Shown here: positions 45,031 through 55,580 of the stretch, in pieces
How the letters are laid out: each line of letters starts with the position of its first letter
How positions within the stretch are numbered: position 1 is the first letter of the stretch
Assembly: GCA_036362985.1 (NCBI GenBank)
Contig: JAYGXS010000003.1
Span: forward strand, 41,715,082 to 41,779,081
DNA length: 64,000 nt
DNA from: Ligula intestinalis
Lineage: Eukaryota; Platyhelminthes; Cestoda; Diphyllobothriidea; Diphyllobothriidae
Direction of reading: 5' to 3'
Notes under the pieces: generated by a model
Database searches by the model: none
What the model was told of the DNA's origin: nothing
Seen by the model: only the letters and a program-made list of their open reading frames with translations
Program-made: the position numbers and the translations under genes

Positions 45031-48000
45031 ATGACTGCTGACAAGAGCGAATTGGCTGCCATCTCGTCTCAGACGTTAGCCTTAGAAGAACCTGCCGGCG
45101 ATGGCTGTGATGATAGAGGCCAGTCTTCGGATGGAGAGCCCACCTCTGAAAACAACATCACAGAGGTGACCGGCGGTCCCGTGAGACTTCCACAGAAACG
45201 GATGTACCGACAACGCGCTCACTGCAATCCCTGGTCAGATCATAGCTTTGACTACCCAGTCAAACCAGAGGCCTTTGACTGGAGCAGCCTTTACGGTGGC
45301 GATTCTGACCGTCCCGCCAGTATTGTCGATATAGGCTGTGGTTATGGTGGTCTTCTGTTCCATCTGGCCACAACTTTTCCAAAATCGCGTTCTTTGGGCA
45401 TGGAGATTCGACTCAAGGTTGTAGACTATGTCCAGGTAGGTGAGGCAATCGCTCTGTCAGTTTGGAGCTCAGTGTCCGCGGCTAATTCTGTTTGTACAAC
45501 TAATTCTCTGTGGTTTTTCTTGATAAACACCGCAAGCAAAAAAGTATTTTAGTCATACAGTTGGTGTACAATCTCATGAAATGTTAACCGAAATTCTGAA
45601 ATTGTACAGCACAGTGTCAAGGTAGTTCACTGACACCAAGATGTCGACTTATGAACAAACTTTTCTCCGGCAGACTGCAAAACTACACTCTGTATAAAAT
45701 GCCTACTTAAGACCTATGCATTGCCCTTATAAATTCAAATATTTTATGGAAGACATCCATAAAAATATTATTTCTTGTGCTGATTTGATAGTAATACATG
45801 CTTCCTTCCCATTTTACATACTTGACACAAGGAATCTCTCAGTTTTAAGCAACTTTTTAACGTCCTCAGTGATTTTGAACCCAACGTGCTTTTATACTTA
45901 CATTCAGGGTTTCCAGACTCCAGGCGGTATATTTTCCGTGTAAGAAAAATCTCACGTTCATATACGTTATTTAGAACAAATAGTATAAGCCCTGGAAGAT
46001 TTAGCAGTTACTATGTGTCATATAATACGCTATATAGGCAGTATTAATAAGTGGAAAAAAAGAATGTCTTATCAATTGGCGTTTTGTGGTCTTGAAAGAT
46101 CTCATCCTTAGAGATCAAAAGATGCACATTTTACGTATAAAATGTGAAGAAGACTTACATTAATACCAGGGGGAATATTTTTATGCATGTTTCCCTCAGC
46201 TATATTTGAATTTACAAGGCCACTGGAAATAAATGCCCAAAACACACATTTTTCAATTGGTTTGTAAATTGCAAGAAAAGCAGGATTTATTGGATCCGTA
46301 CATTTCAGGAGCGCTCATCAGCTGCTACCTCTCATTGCATAACATAAATTTATAACTCACCTTTTTATAGAATAGCCCAATGACTCGTAAACGAATTAAA
46401 GCCCATTTGCAAGAGATTTTCTACTTATACATTAAAAGACAGTTTTCGCTTTATCGACGAAATTAGACACCATAATATTTAAGACAAATGCATGATATCC
46501 TTGGATGTTGAACCATTATTCACCAACGTACCCCTGGATGAAACCATAGGCATCATTTGTTCTTATTCCTCTGACACTCGCTTGTCCCCTCACGGGAATT
46601 ATTAGAACTGCGTACAAAGGATTCCAATTTTTGTTTAATAGCCAACTATATCGATAAATTGACGGGGTCGCAATGGGAAGCCCACTTGGACCAACCTTTG
46701 CTGACTAATTTAAGGACAAGATAATACTCTACAGGCGATATGTTGATGATGTTTTCGCGATTGTCGACAACCTAAAAGAAGCTGAAGAATTATTGTCCGA
46801 CATGAGCAAGTTGCATCCTTAGAGAACCAGCTCTCCTTCCTTGACGTTCACTTGTTCAGACAGGATGATGGTTCCATCACATGAACGGTTTTCCAAAGGA
46901 ATACCTGGAAAGGTCAGTACTTGCATTATCTAAGTTTTCTTCCCATCCAATGGAAACGCAAATTAGTTTATACTATTTTCGAGCGGACAAAAAATATGCT
47001 TTGTGGACGCATTAGATGCTGAATTAAGAAGTCTCAAAAATAACCTTACTGAAGCGGTGGTACCCAGCTCAGTTTATTGACAAGTATAGTCGACCCTTAC
47101 GACCAACAAACGGGACAGTTAGCTCAAAAAAGCCTGTTTTCGTTTCCTTGCCCTTTAAAGGCAATAGCATATTCAACACCATAAAGAGACACTTGCTTAA
47201 CGCTATTTATAGCTCATACTTTGCTCTCCAACTCAGGCCTTACCGAGCCCTGGTGCGAAGGATGCCTTGTCATTGCACGCCACTTGCAATTCTGTCTATG
47301 AATTTACATGCACTTGTGGATGCAAGTACGTATGGCGAACGCAAAGACAACTGGCAGCCAGAGCTAAGGAACACTTGCCTAGTTGCCTTTTCAAACAGGA
47401 ACATAAAAGTCTCGTTTCCCCATTACCGAACCTTAGTTAGATACTGGCCATTCTGTTGACCCTAAAACTTCCTTCCGAGTGCTTGTTCGAGCACGAACAA
47501 CTCGTACCTTGCGCTACCTGGAAGCAGCTTATATACGGCAGTCAAAACCAGACCTATGTAAACAGTTGGAGCATGTGGTTATCCTTGCTTTGCCTTCGTA
47601 AAATCCGGCTCCCAGACTTACACAGTCCCCTTCCCAATTTTATATGCCTTAGAAGATTTTCCCCATTTTTTCTACCCACAGTGTTTTAACTTTTCATTAT
47701 ACCGGCGTAGACAATGGCAACGTAGTATAGCTATTTCGGGCTGTTGGCTCTCGTCAGCTACGTGCAGCCAGCTCTAGTGTAGCAACTGAAATTGCCGCCA
47801 CACCTGAGATTCGAACTCGCGCCTCGCTGGTCAGGGGCAGACGTCCTAACCATTGAGCCATCGAGCTCGATGTCTAGCCGGTTTCAACTTTCCTGCGTTA
47901 TTGATTTGCCTCTTGGTCACAGCTTATGACCTTGCAGTTTTGTATCTATTTTCTGTATGAATTCAATTTTGTATTTCTCTTACGTCATTCATGTTATGCA

Positions 48001-51000
48001 ATGAGAGTTAGCAGTTGATGAGCGCTCCTGAAATTTATGGATCCAATAAATTATTTTGTTCTTGCAATTTACAAATTTGCATCTGAGTCATTTTTTACAG
48101 TGTACTTGTTGCATGTGGCCGTAACGGAGCTTGTTCATAGGCCGGAATCCTGGTGTGATTAAAAAAATCTTGGGATTATACCGTGCAATAATAAATACTT
48201 CAATTCTACTTAATTACTCCTTTCTAATCGAATTTCGGTTAATATCAAATGCGACAGCATATCTACTGTATGATTCTCCAACTAGTAGATGTCGTTTATG
48301 TAATTGCAACTTTCGTTCTTCTAAGATTACTTCGGCACCCCTTTAGTGTCTTCTCCGCAGATTTTTGTTCATTTGCAATTTGCATCCCAAGCATGCCCTC
48401 CTTTTTAGTCGAAGATTATTGCCCTGCGCCAAAATCACCCTGGATCGTATCAAAATATTGCCTGTATTCGGACAAATGCTATGAAGTACCTTCCAAATTA
48501 CTTCAGAAAGGTAAATTGTGTTTAAAGTCTTAATGTCATGCGTTTGTGGGGACTAGTAACTCCTTTGCCCTTCACTTGTATTTTGCTTTCTCGACAAACA
48601 GATGCCTCTTTAATATGTTCAAGGTGCTATATTTAAGCATTCCATATTCCTATCCCAGGACGCCTTGGTTGTGACTTTCCATTTTTCGCTACTGGTTGGT
48701 TTTAAGCAACCCGTTCTCGCGACACGAAGCCATAAATTAGTCAGAAATTGCTTGTTGTAAACTTCAACAATCGGATGATGGCTGTTTACAGGCTGTCCCA
48801 ATGGACAGTCTGTTCAACTTGTAGTTGATACGCTCAAAGATGCGGCCTGTCGGTGGTGTCTGAGAAGATGGACGCCGGATAGTTGAAGGATCAGCCTTGT
48901 CCGCTTGGGGTTTTCAATTCAGATGCCATGCACCGAAAGCCATGAAACTTGTGTGTGCGTTTTCCAATATAAGTTTTTTGAGTTTGCGGGATTTATTTGC
49001 AGAGCGCGTACTCCGAAGCCAGTTAGTACAGGCCAGCATGCTGGTGTCCTACAGGGGATCCTTCTAACAATGCATGCAGTTTTGCATGTAGTCTGGGTTT
49101 CTCGCTACTTTTCGATATCTGAACTTTCTGTGAGAAATTACATTTGCCTTGACTTTTTATCCGAACCAATGCAGTATTTTACTTGCGTATTTTGAATAAG
49201 ACCCGGTGTAGGAAGATAGTGCCAACAAAGATTAGGCGTACTGGGATGGTCATTTCTGGCTTATTGGCCGTCATCAGCCACCTGTACGTGAACCCGGGTT
49301 TACCATACCCGAGCCTCTAAGCCGTATTCTTGAGTCATCGAAAGTTATCAAATCCAATGCTCTAAAAGTTGATCCATGGGCCCATTGTCCTGTCGATTGC
49401 GATAGGCGATATTAACTATGTTCGACATGTGTTCACCTATGGCATACGGGCTATGCTCGCCCCGTCTAGCTTGAAGCAAAACTTCGCGGTCAAAATGCCC
49501 GCGTCTATGCTGAAAAGTACGCATTCCCAAGGAATAAAAGTTGGAGTCAAATATGTTCTTCGCGAAGCAGAGTTACTGCGTGAATTTTCGAGACTGAAGC
49601 TCCAGCTCGCCATCAGACGCAGAGTAATGTGCCATTCGCGAAATTCAAACGCGAGAACAGTTAGATTTCTACACAAAGACCGAGACAGGATATTAAATTG
49701 CAACACGATATGGGCGAATCATGCTTGGTGCCTTCATATCGGATGCCCATTCCCGTCTTCAAACATATCAATCTTCTAAGGAGCAACAGTGCAATTTTGC
49801 CAAAAAGAATTGCGCTTGTAATTATTTGAATCTCAAAGCGTCATGATCGCCAATTCTTCAGAACTTGAGCAACAAACGAAGAAGAGCATATTAGACAAAA
49901 ATGGACGAACATCTCCTAGAAATCTGATACAAACCAGAAGGTTTCAGCAACGGTCGTAAGTCTGTTGTCGAAAGTCCTTACAGCAGAAGAAGAATATGTG
50001 CTTTCAAAAGGAATCAAGTGCAATTTTTCTGATTTCAATCGTCTGGAATTCCTTGGGAACTTCGAGTCCATCATACGAACACCTCATCTCACAGCGGACG
50101 AACAATTTAATATTCGAAACAATGCTTTCAAAGCCCTGAAAGACCGAAATCAGTTTTCAGTACCATCACATGAAGATAGGAAAGCTTTAAATGCTCAAAA
50201 CCGACAAAACCATCGTCGTCATCCTCGCAGATAAAGGAGGTTCAACTGCTAGTTTGAACAAAACTAAATACAAGCCTTTTCTGACAGACCCTACCAAGGC
50301 TCAAACTTCATCCATTGAGAAAGTGTTGAAGTGTCTTAATGGATTGACACAAGTTCCAGGAGATATTGCCGAATCCTTTAAACAAACTGAACGGACCATC
50401 ACTAAGATTTATGGACTACCTACAGTTAATAAACCCAAAGTCCTCTTGCAGCTGATAGTATAATTATTTGCAGCACCAAAATACACAATTTCTAAATGTT
50501 TATTCCATCACTTCCGCCTACTCACAAGGAACTGTGAAACTCCTACTGAGAACTCCATCGAATTCACAAAGAAATTACAAGGAATCACAATTTCAGTTGA
50601 TGAAATAATGGTCGCCTTTGACGTCGTTTCCTTGTTCACATCCATACCACTCGATGTAGCAAGGCAGTGCACAGAAGAACTACTACAGGCTTACATGATA
50701 GGTGTCCTTGCAACTATCTTACCTGAACTTTTGGACTTGTGCTTAGAGACCAACTTTTTATTCGACAGAAAATACTATCAGCAGCTGAAAGGGCTCCTAT
50801 GGGCTTTCTTGCTGAGGTTACAATGCAGAGGCTCGAGTTTATAGCACTTACGCTAGTCAACCCTAAGGTGTGGCTGCGATATGTTGATGATACCTTCTTT
50901 ATCGTAAGGAAGGATCAACTGGAAAGCTTAAACAATATACTCGATGCGACGCTTCTTGGAATTAAATTTACGCTCGAAAAGGAAATCGAAGCCAAACTCC

Positions 51001-53728
51001 CTTCCTCGATATCTTTGTACAACGAGAGCTAGATGGAATATTACGTACGACTGCTTACCGCAAGGAAAGGTATGCGGAAGTCATCCCAGACTATGAGAGC
51101 AACCATTCTATCTCTCATAAAATGATTGATTTATCTGCTGTTAACAGTCTGTTAAATCAAGAAAGATCCCAAGGCTACCAGAGTGCACTAGATTACTTAT
51201 TCGACTTATTTTCTCAAAACAGTTATCGTCCAGAATTCATACGTTGACATGTGAGACAACAAGATTCAAAGAAAGAGGACTCAGGCCGTAGGTATCAGCC
51301 GCCCAAGTCATATACTTGGCGGAGCCTTCCTTATATTAAAAACGTGTCTGAAATTGTTGATAGACGCCTAAGGAAGCACCAAACCCGGGTGGCTCATAAA
51401 CCAACGACAACTTTTAGCACCCAAATGGTACACTCTAAGGAAAGGGTGAACTTCTTTTTCTTCCGAACTGCTTCCTGGGACTCGGATATTCTCCTCTGTT
51501 GGCAATAGGGTGAACTATTTAGACAGGAGAAAAGTTGTTAACAAAATCCCATGTGGGTCGTACGATGCCGTTTATTGGAGTCAGACTGGAAAATCCGCCT
51601 CCGCGCGCATTCGCGAACACCAATTGGCGGTATGAAGACGAAACCACCTGTACTAAGTCGCCATACATACACTGGGCACTTGGCACACCTTTGCATGAGA
51701 CACAACTCATATCGTCGCTGTTTGCTCTTTCAAGAAAGGCAGCGAATTCCTCGACGCTCTGCACTCTGAAACGCCATACATCAACAAGCACATCAAGTTG
51801 GGTTTTTCGTACAAGGGTCTCAAGCAGAAGTGGGTGAGACCTGAGTCAAGTCAAGTCAAATTTATTAAAGGAAATATAGGCAAACGCCTTTGAACTCCCT
51901 CTTGGTACATAGAATTTCAGAAATGCATCGGCATAGCCAAACATTCCAAAGAAGTCGTTGACACAATTTCAGACGACTACTCGCTTGTTTCAAGTAATAC
52001 ACTCACACTCAGTTTACAAGAGCCAGCAGTGTAACTGAGGAAGAAGAGCAGACAGTGAAAAAACTCCTAAGGCTGGCTCAATCTGAATGGGATGAGATAT
52101 GCTGCAACAGCCTATTGAGGCAAGCTGCACGCCATTATCGATTTTCCCATGCATTCTATCTGGCGTTTTTACTTAACTCTGCGTCTAACGACGAGCTGGG
52201 CCTTCAGTCTCGAATATTCACGCAACAAATTCTATATCCCGAAGAAAGTTTTCAACTTCAATATAGTATCAGCATCAGTTTATCGACAGATAGGGAATGC
52301 CTTTGAACTCCCTATTGGTAACAAGATGATAGAAAATAAACGGATACAAAGAAAAATTTAAAAAGTACGTCAATATCATGTTCCGGAAAGGCACTACAGT
52401 TGTTAGGTGGTCGAAATTGTAATTAAAATATGACTACTCGCTAATCACGAGTAGTATAATGCCATAAGTGGCTTTTACATGGTTTGTATGTGGGTGTGTG
52501 CTTGATGCGTGTCCATTCTACTCTTTAATGAATTAACACAGGTGGTGAAGACAAAGTCCTCGGGTAGGGCGTTCCACGCTGCATTGCACATCTGGTCTGC
52601 AGCACTATTGCACCTGGCGGTAGAAGATTATCTACGTATTTGTATGGTTTGCTCCAATTTGTTCAGTAGCTTGATCCATGCACTATGAAAGACAACAATC
52701 CTTCCCTTTCAGAAATAAGCGTGCTTATATTAACATAGTTTCGTTACTATTTCTTTATTCATCTGTTTCTGCTAACTCGTACCGGAATCCGTCGTCATAT
52801 ATTAAAATGGTAACAAAACAAGCAACAGTTATAAGGGTTAAGAACCAATCAAGCATCGATAACGCCAGTCCGGAGGGGACTGCGCAGGGCCCACGCCAGA
52901 TCGATTGACTGAGTTCTCGCCTGGAGGCACCGGCATACAGAGCCTTGTACAGTAATCTTCTGGACTGGCATAACTGATGTTTCATAAACTCTTGCCACCT
53001 ATAACTCTTGCTTGTTTTGTCGTCGCTTTTCTCCCTGAAGAATGACTTCCATACGAGTTCGAAAAATGAACTGAATAAGGAAATAGTACAGGCAATCGAA
53101 CAGATTTCTTCATCCCCATCTTTACATACACCCAGAATGTGAACCTTCGCCTTAGTTTTATTATAGTGTGTCTACTAGGAAGAAACCTGCGCCGCGAACC
53201 TCATGCAGCTATGTGTGTACAAAATACAATCTACACGGGGTTGTTATTAAAAGCTATCCGCCAGTAAGAAGTTTCTTGCCCAATGTACCTTCAATACCTG
53301 TTTTTGCGTAGGCCTCACACAATCCTGTCTTCTTTTAGGGTCAGCTGGAGAAGATGTTCTTTCTCTACCCGGACCCGCATTTCAAACGGCATAAGCACAA
53401 GTGGCGCATTATCTCTTGTGCCCTGCTTACCATGTACGCCTATCTGATGCAACCAGGTGGTCGTCTCTACACTGTCACTGACGTGCCCGATCTCGCAGAA
53501 TGGATGCTGGCCAAGCTCCGCGCCCATCCGCTCTTCCGCGAGTGTCATCGCCTCGTACTACCATCGCCGACGCAGACATCTTGGAACAGTGTTGTGGCTG
53601 CAGCCGCCGAGGCCGACCCCGCTGTCGCCCTGCTATGTAGCGGCTGCTCCGAGGAGGCCCAAAAAGCCACCAGGGAAGGACGTGGTGCTACAGTCACCGT
53701 TTTTGAACGTCTCCCAAACCCCAATTAG
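45031..53728 (+). CDS. METTL1: tRNA (guanine-N7-)-methyltransferase (3 exons)
   Basis: Exons 45031-45435, 48409-48510 and 53339-53728, all joined in phase 0, give 298 residues (vertebrate METTL1 about 276). Junctions are CAG/GTAGGT, TTTTTAG/TCG, AAG/GTAAAT and TCTTTTAG/GGT. Exon 1 has an acidic leader, the basic [15 protein letters not shown] (58-71), [13 protein letters not shown]-binding motif I VDIGCGYG (99-106) and [12 protein letters not shown]. Exon 2 (34 codons) has [20 protein letters not shown]. Exon 3 has the family signature [19 protein letters not shown] (from about 176) and [17 protein letters not shown]. The enzyme uses S-adenosylmethionine to form m7G46 in tRNA variable loops, with WDR4 as partner. 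The introns (2.97 and 4.83 kb) are full of dead transposons. The last 40 residues are divergent. The start lies right after TCTAG, so a spliced leader at this site is possible. Confidence 0.94.
45575..46240 (+). repeat. Old interspersed repeat in METTL1 intron 1
   Basis: Diverged partner of 39285-39985 in the STX5 intron, same orientation, with the same order of short conserved blocks. Noncoding. Confidence 0.55.
46480..47600 (+). mobile_element. Penelope-like element remnant in METTL1 intron 1
   Basis: Reads [20 protein letters not shown] (RT motif A region), [14 protein letters not shown] (motif B), [20 protein letters not shown] (YVDD box), [17 protein letters not shown]. Later come [20 protein letters not shown], a worn GIY-YIG stretch with YGERKDNWQ, and a terminal [18 protein letters not shown] near 47520-47570. 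Motif order is that of Penelope-like RT plus GIY-YIG. It has many stops and is older than the other copies. Confidence 0.8.
47708..47880 (-). repeat. tRNA-headed SINE copy
   Basis: Minus strand: GATGGCTCAATGGTTAGGAC (A-box-like), GCGAGTTCGAATCTC (B box), then CTGACGA (47751-47757) and GAAA (47734-47737), 13 nt apart. It lies in METTL1 intron 1. Confidence 0.7.
49205..49345 (-). repeat. tRNA-headed SINE copy
   Basis: Minus strand: AACCCGGGTTCACG (B-box-like), then CTGATGA (49271-49277) and GAAA (49253-49256) with GGC/GCC pairing between them. METTL1 intron 2. Confidence 0.7.
49400..49700 (-). repeat. Unclassified interspersed repeat X, copy 1
   Basis: The minus strand shares ACTCTGCGTCT, GAGCTGG, CTTCAGTCTCGAA, ATTCACGCA and related blocks with the plus strand at 52130-52270. 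The two copies are inverted relative to each other in METTL1 intron 2. Open frames exist in both, but no domain was recognised. Confidence 0.6.
49820..51835 (+). mobile_element. Penelope-like element, near full-length but mutated
   Basis: Order along the plus strand: N-terminal segment [20 protein letters not shown] and [20 protein letters not shown] (49970-50165); [20 protein letters not shown] (50190); [11 protein letters not shown] motif [21 protein letters not shown] (50610); motif [17 protein letters not shown] (50800); [18 protein letters not shown] (50880); [13 protein letters not shown]. After several stops come [20 protein letters not shown] and [12 protein letters not shown] (51310-51430). 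A GIY-YIG remnant follows (51530-51625, [29 protein letters not shown]), where the usual YVGQTG reads YWSQTG. The last block is [20 protein letters not shown]. It encodes RT plus endonuclease for target-primed retrotransposition. Inactive. Confidence 0.88.
51840..51915 (-). mobile_element. CR1-like 3' tail
   Basis: The minus strand ends AGGGAGTTCAAAGGCGTTTG, CCTTTAATAAATTTGACTTG, a CR1-type 3' tail like those at 13710 and 29206. It abuts the end of the Penelope-like element. Confidence 0.5.
52130..52270 (+). repeat. Unclassified interspersed repeat X, copy 2
   Basis: Partner of 49400-49700, opposite orientation, roughly 75% identical by eye over about 110 bp. A CR1-like tail (GGGAATGCCTTTGAACTCCC, minus strand) follows at 52290. 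Confidence 0.6.
52433..52690 (-). mobile_element. CR1-like C-terminus and 3' end
   Basis: The minus strand reads [20 protein letters not shown] and [11 protein letters not shown], the terminal WNALP block of CR1-type ORF2. It ends in ATACTACTCGTGATTAGCGA then GTAGTCATATTTT, the same 3' hairpin end as at 27163. The rest of the element is missing. Confidence 0.65.
52985..53085 (+). mobile_element. Penelope-like 3' terminal piece with hammerhead-like motif
   Basis: AACTCTTGCTTGTTTTGTCG and downstream sequence match 44462-44540, the end of another Penelope-like copy. CTGAAGA (53035-53041) and GAAA (53061-53064) flank a stem candidate GACT/AGTT. CTGAAGA fits the hammerhead core consensus CTGANGA. 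It lies in METTL1 intron 2. Confidence 0.5.
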
Positions 53729-53944
53729 AAATACTTTATCCGTTTTTACTGCTCTCTTGACGAGTAAACGTGCGCCGCACTCTCAATCGCTGATGCCTTT
53801 GTGAATCACTAGGACGGAAGGTTTGGACTGTCGGGTATTTTCGCAACCTCCCTCCCCCTCCTACCGCTCTGGTAGTTTCTACTTACGTGTGCATCGCTTT
53901 TTCAACTCGATTTAGGTAGTCTGCTTTAGCAAGGGAACATTAAA

Positions 53945-54140
53945 AACAGACCAGTGAGACTGGAGCGGTCATTTTCTGCCTTATTTATCATCATTCAGTC
54001 AGTAATATACAACCCCATGTAGCGCACTATCCAATGCTCTAATCCAACGATCTAACTCCTGCCTATACTACTAGCCACTGCATGACTGCTGGCGGGGCTC
54101 GAGAGTGAATCCCAAGGCAGAACGGGACGACTGAGTCCTC
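53945..54140 (-). repeat. SINE copy just downstream of METTL1
   Basis: The minus strand carries a diverged core (GGGGTTGTATATTACTGACTG, GGCAGAAAATGACC) and a head-like GGGATTCACTCTCGAGCC. It starts about 215 nt after the METTL1 stop. An ATTAAA at 53939-53944, at its edge, might serve as a poly(A) signal. Confidence 0.55.
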
Positions 54141-54504
54141 TAACCCATCAGTGGGCGCCTATGCACCTGTTTGCTTTATCCTGTGAAGTTTTTACTCCCA
54201 AAAATCGATCTAGACTATAAGTATATGTATCTAAAATCTACTGCACTTTCGAGGGCAAGGAAGATCCTGCATGTGCAGTTTCCGCGACGGGTAATATTCT
54301 CGTTCTGGGAGTTGCTGTGCTACCAACATTTTTAGGCGAATTGCGGAAGTAAGTTGATGCAAGGTGCCGAACCTCCCTTTTAATGCAATCCCAGCTGCAA
54401 TGGTAAAAGTGTGTTCACCGATTAAGTTACAGGAAAAGCTCGTCTTGTTGCCCTTGAGGCTCAGTATAGAACCGTCGCCGAAAGTAGTAATTATGCATAA
54501 GGAA

Positions 54505-54680
54505 CTGATGACAAAGACCAGGAAAACTAGAATGGCAATTTCTGACTTATTAACCGCTCTAAGCCAGCCAGCCATCCCAAAACCCAGATGTTTGCAACTG
54601 CTAAGGTCCGAGCCTGCGACCTGTTGATAAGAAATCCAGTTCTCTAACCGTCGCGCTACGGACACGTCCTGTCGGTTACG
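54505..54680 (-). repeat. tRNA-headed SINE copy
   Basis: Minus strand: GCGCGACGGTTAGAGAACTG (A-box-like), GTCGCAGGCTCGGACC (B-box-like), then GGTTAATAAGTCAGAAATTGCC (core). The longer frame running through here on the minus strand is the SINE read as protein, not a gene. Confidence 0.65.
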
Positions 54681-54774
54681 ATCACGCATATTAATTATAA
54701 GAGTGGCGTTCGCCGCTCGTGTTACGGAATCTACTCTTCTCGTAGGCAGTCGCACAGTGACTAGTGATATATGT

Positions 54775-54920
54775 AGAGAAGGACTACTGGGCAACTGCAA
54801 TGGCTATTTCCCTCTTAATGACCCTCATCAGCCAGCCTTGCCCAACTCCGCGTTTGCATGACAAGTCCACAGTATCTTGCATGTCTGACTTGATTTAATT
54901 TGAACCGGGGTTTACGTAAT
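54775..54920 (-). repeat. SINE copy
   Basis: Minus strand: GTAAACCCCGGTTCAAATT (B box, about 54897-54915), then CTGATGA (54825-54831) and GAAA (54807-54810), 14 nt apart. Confidence 0.65.
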
Positions 54921-55169
54921 AGTGCTGCAGACAAGCTCCCTTGACTATCAGCAGCGTGATCAAGACAGCGGAAGATGCCTTGCTAGGCAGTGAGCCCCTT
55001 CTTTTTATATGCTCCTGACTGCTGCCTTCAGAATTTAGTGGCTAAGACACCACTGCAACCTAGATGTCCGAGATCTGAGGCTTTGTACCTACCCGCGCTC
55101 TTTTCAACAGACGTTGCAAAATCACAACTGATTATGGGTACCTTCAAAGAAATCTCTTAACCAAGTATA

Positions 55170-55335
55170 ATAAGATTATCGACAAAGACGAAGGAGATTC
55201 GAATGACTATTTGTGGCTTATAAGCCGTCATTAGTCAGTCATACCTAACCCTAAATTTGATTACCCCTGAAGCTCGAACTCGCGACCTGTTAATTTTAAG
55301 TCCAATGCCCTTACCACTGAGACACGGGCTCGTCG
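55170..55335 (-). repeat. tRNA-headed SINE copy, best-preserved tRNA head
   Basis: Minus strand: AGCCCGTGTCTCAGTGGTAA (A box region), GGTCGCGAGTTCGAGCTTC (B box), then GGGTTAGGTATGACTGAC, TAATGACGGCTTATAAGCC and ACAAATAGTC (core). Confidence 0.7.
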
Positions 55336-55439
55336 TCTTGCCAGTTGTGATCGAGTGTATTAATTATGCTAGAGAAGCGTTCAACGATCGCGTAACAGGA
55401 TACCCGACTGCAGCGTACAGTACAATGAGTCTCTAGCTC

Positions 55440-55580
55440 AAGACTAGGGCGTTATACTAATAACTAAAGGCGTGCAGGTTTGATCCTCGGGTGTTCATGG
55501 TCATGACTGCCTTATAACGGCTAATAAGCCAGAAATGGCCAATCAAGTCTTACTAACCTTTGTCGAAAATGTTCATCTGC
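55440..55580 (+). repeat. SINE copy
   Basis: GCAGGTTTGATCCTCGGG (B-box-like), then CATGACTGCCTTATAACGGC and TAATAAGCCAGAAATGGCC (core). Confidence 0.65.

Noticed and set aside
54231..54800. A 189-codon minus-strand frame with a hydrophobic stretch that looks like a membrane protein
   Set aside because: Its middle is a SINE (54505-54680) read as protein. The rest has no domain or splice support.
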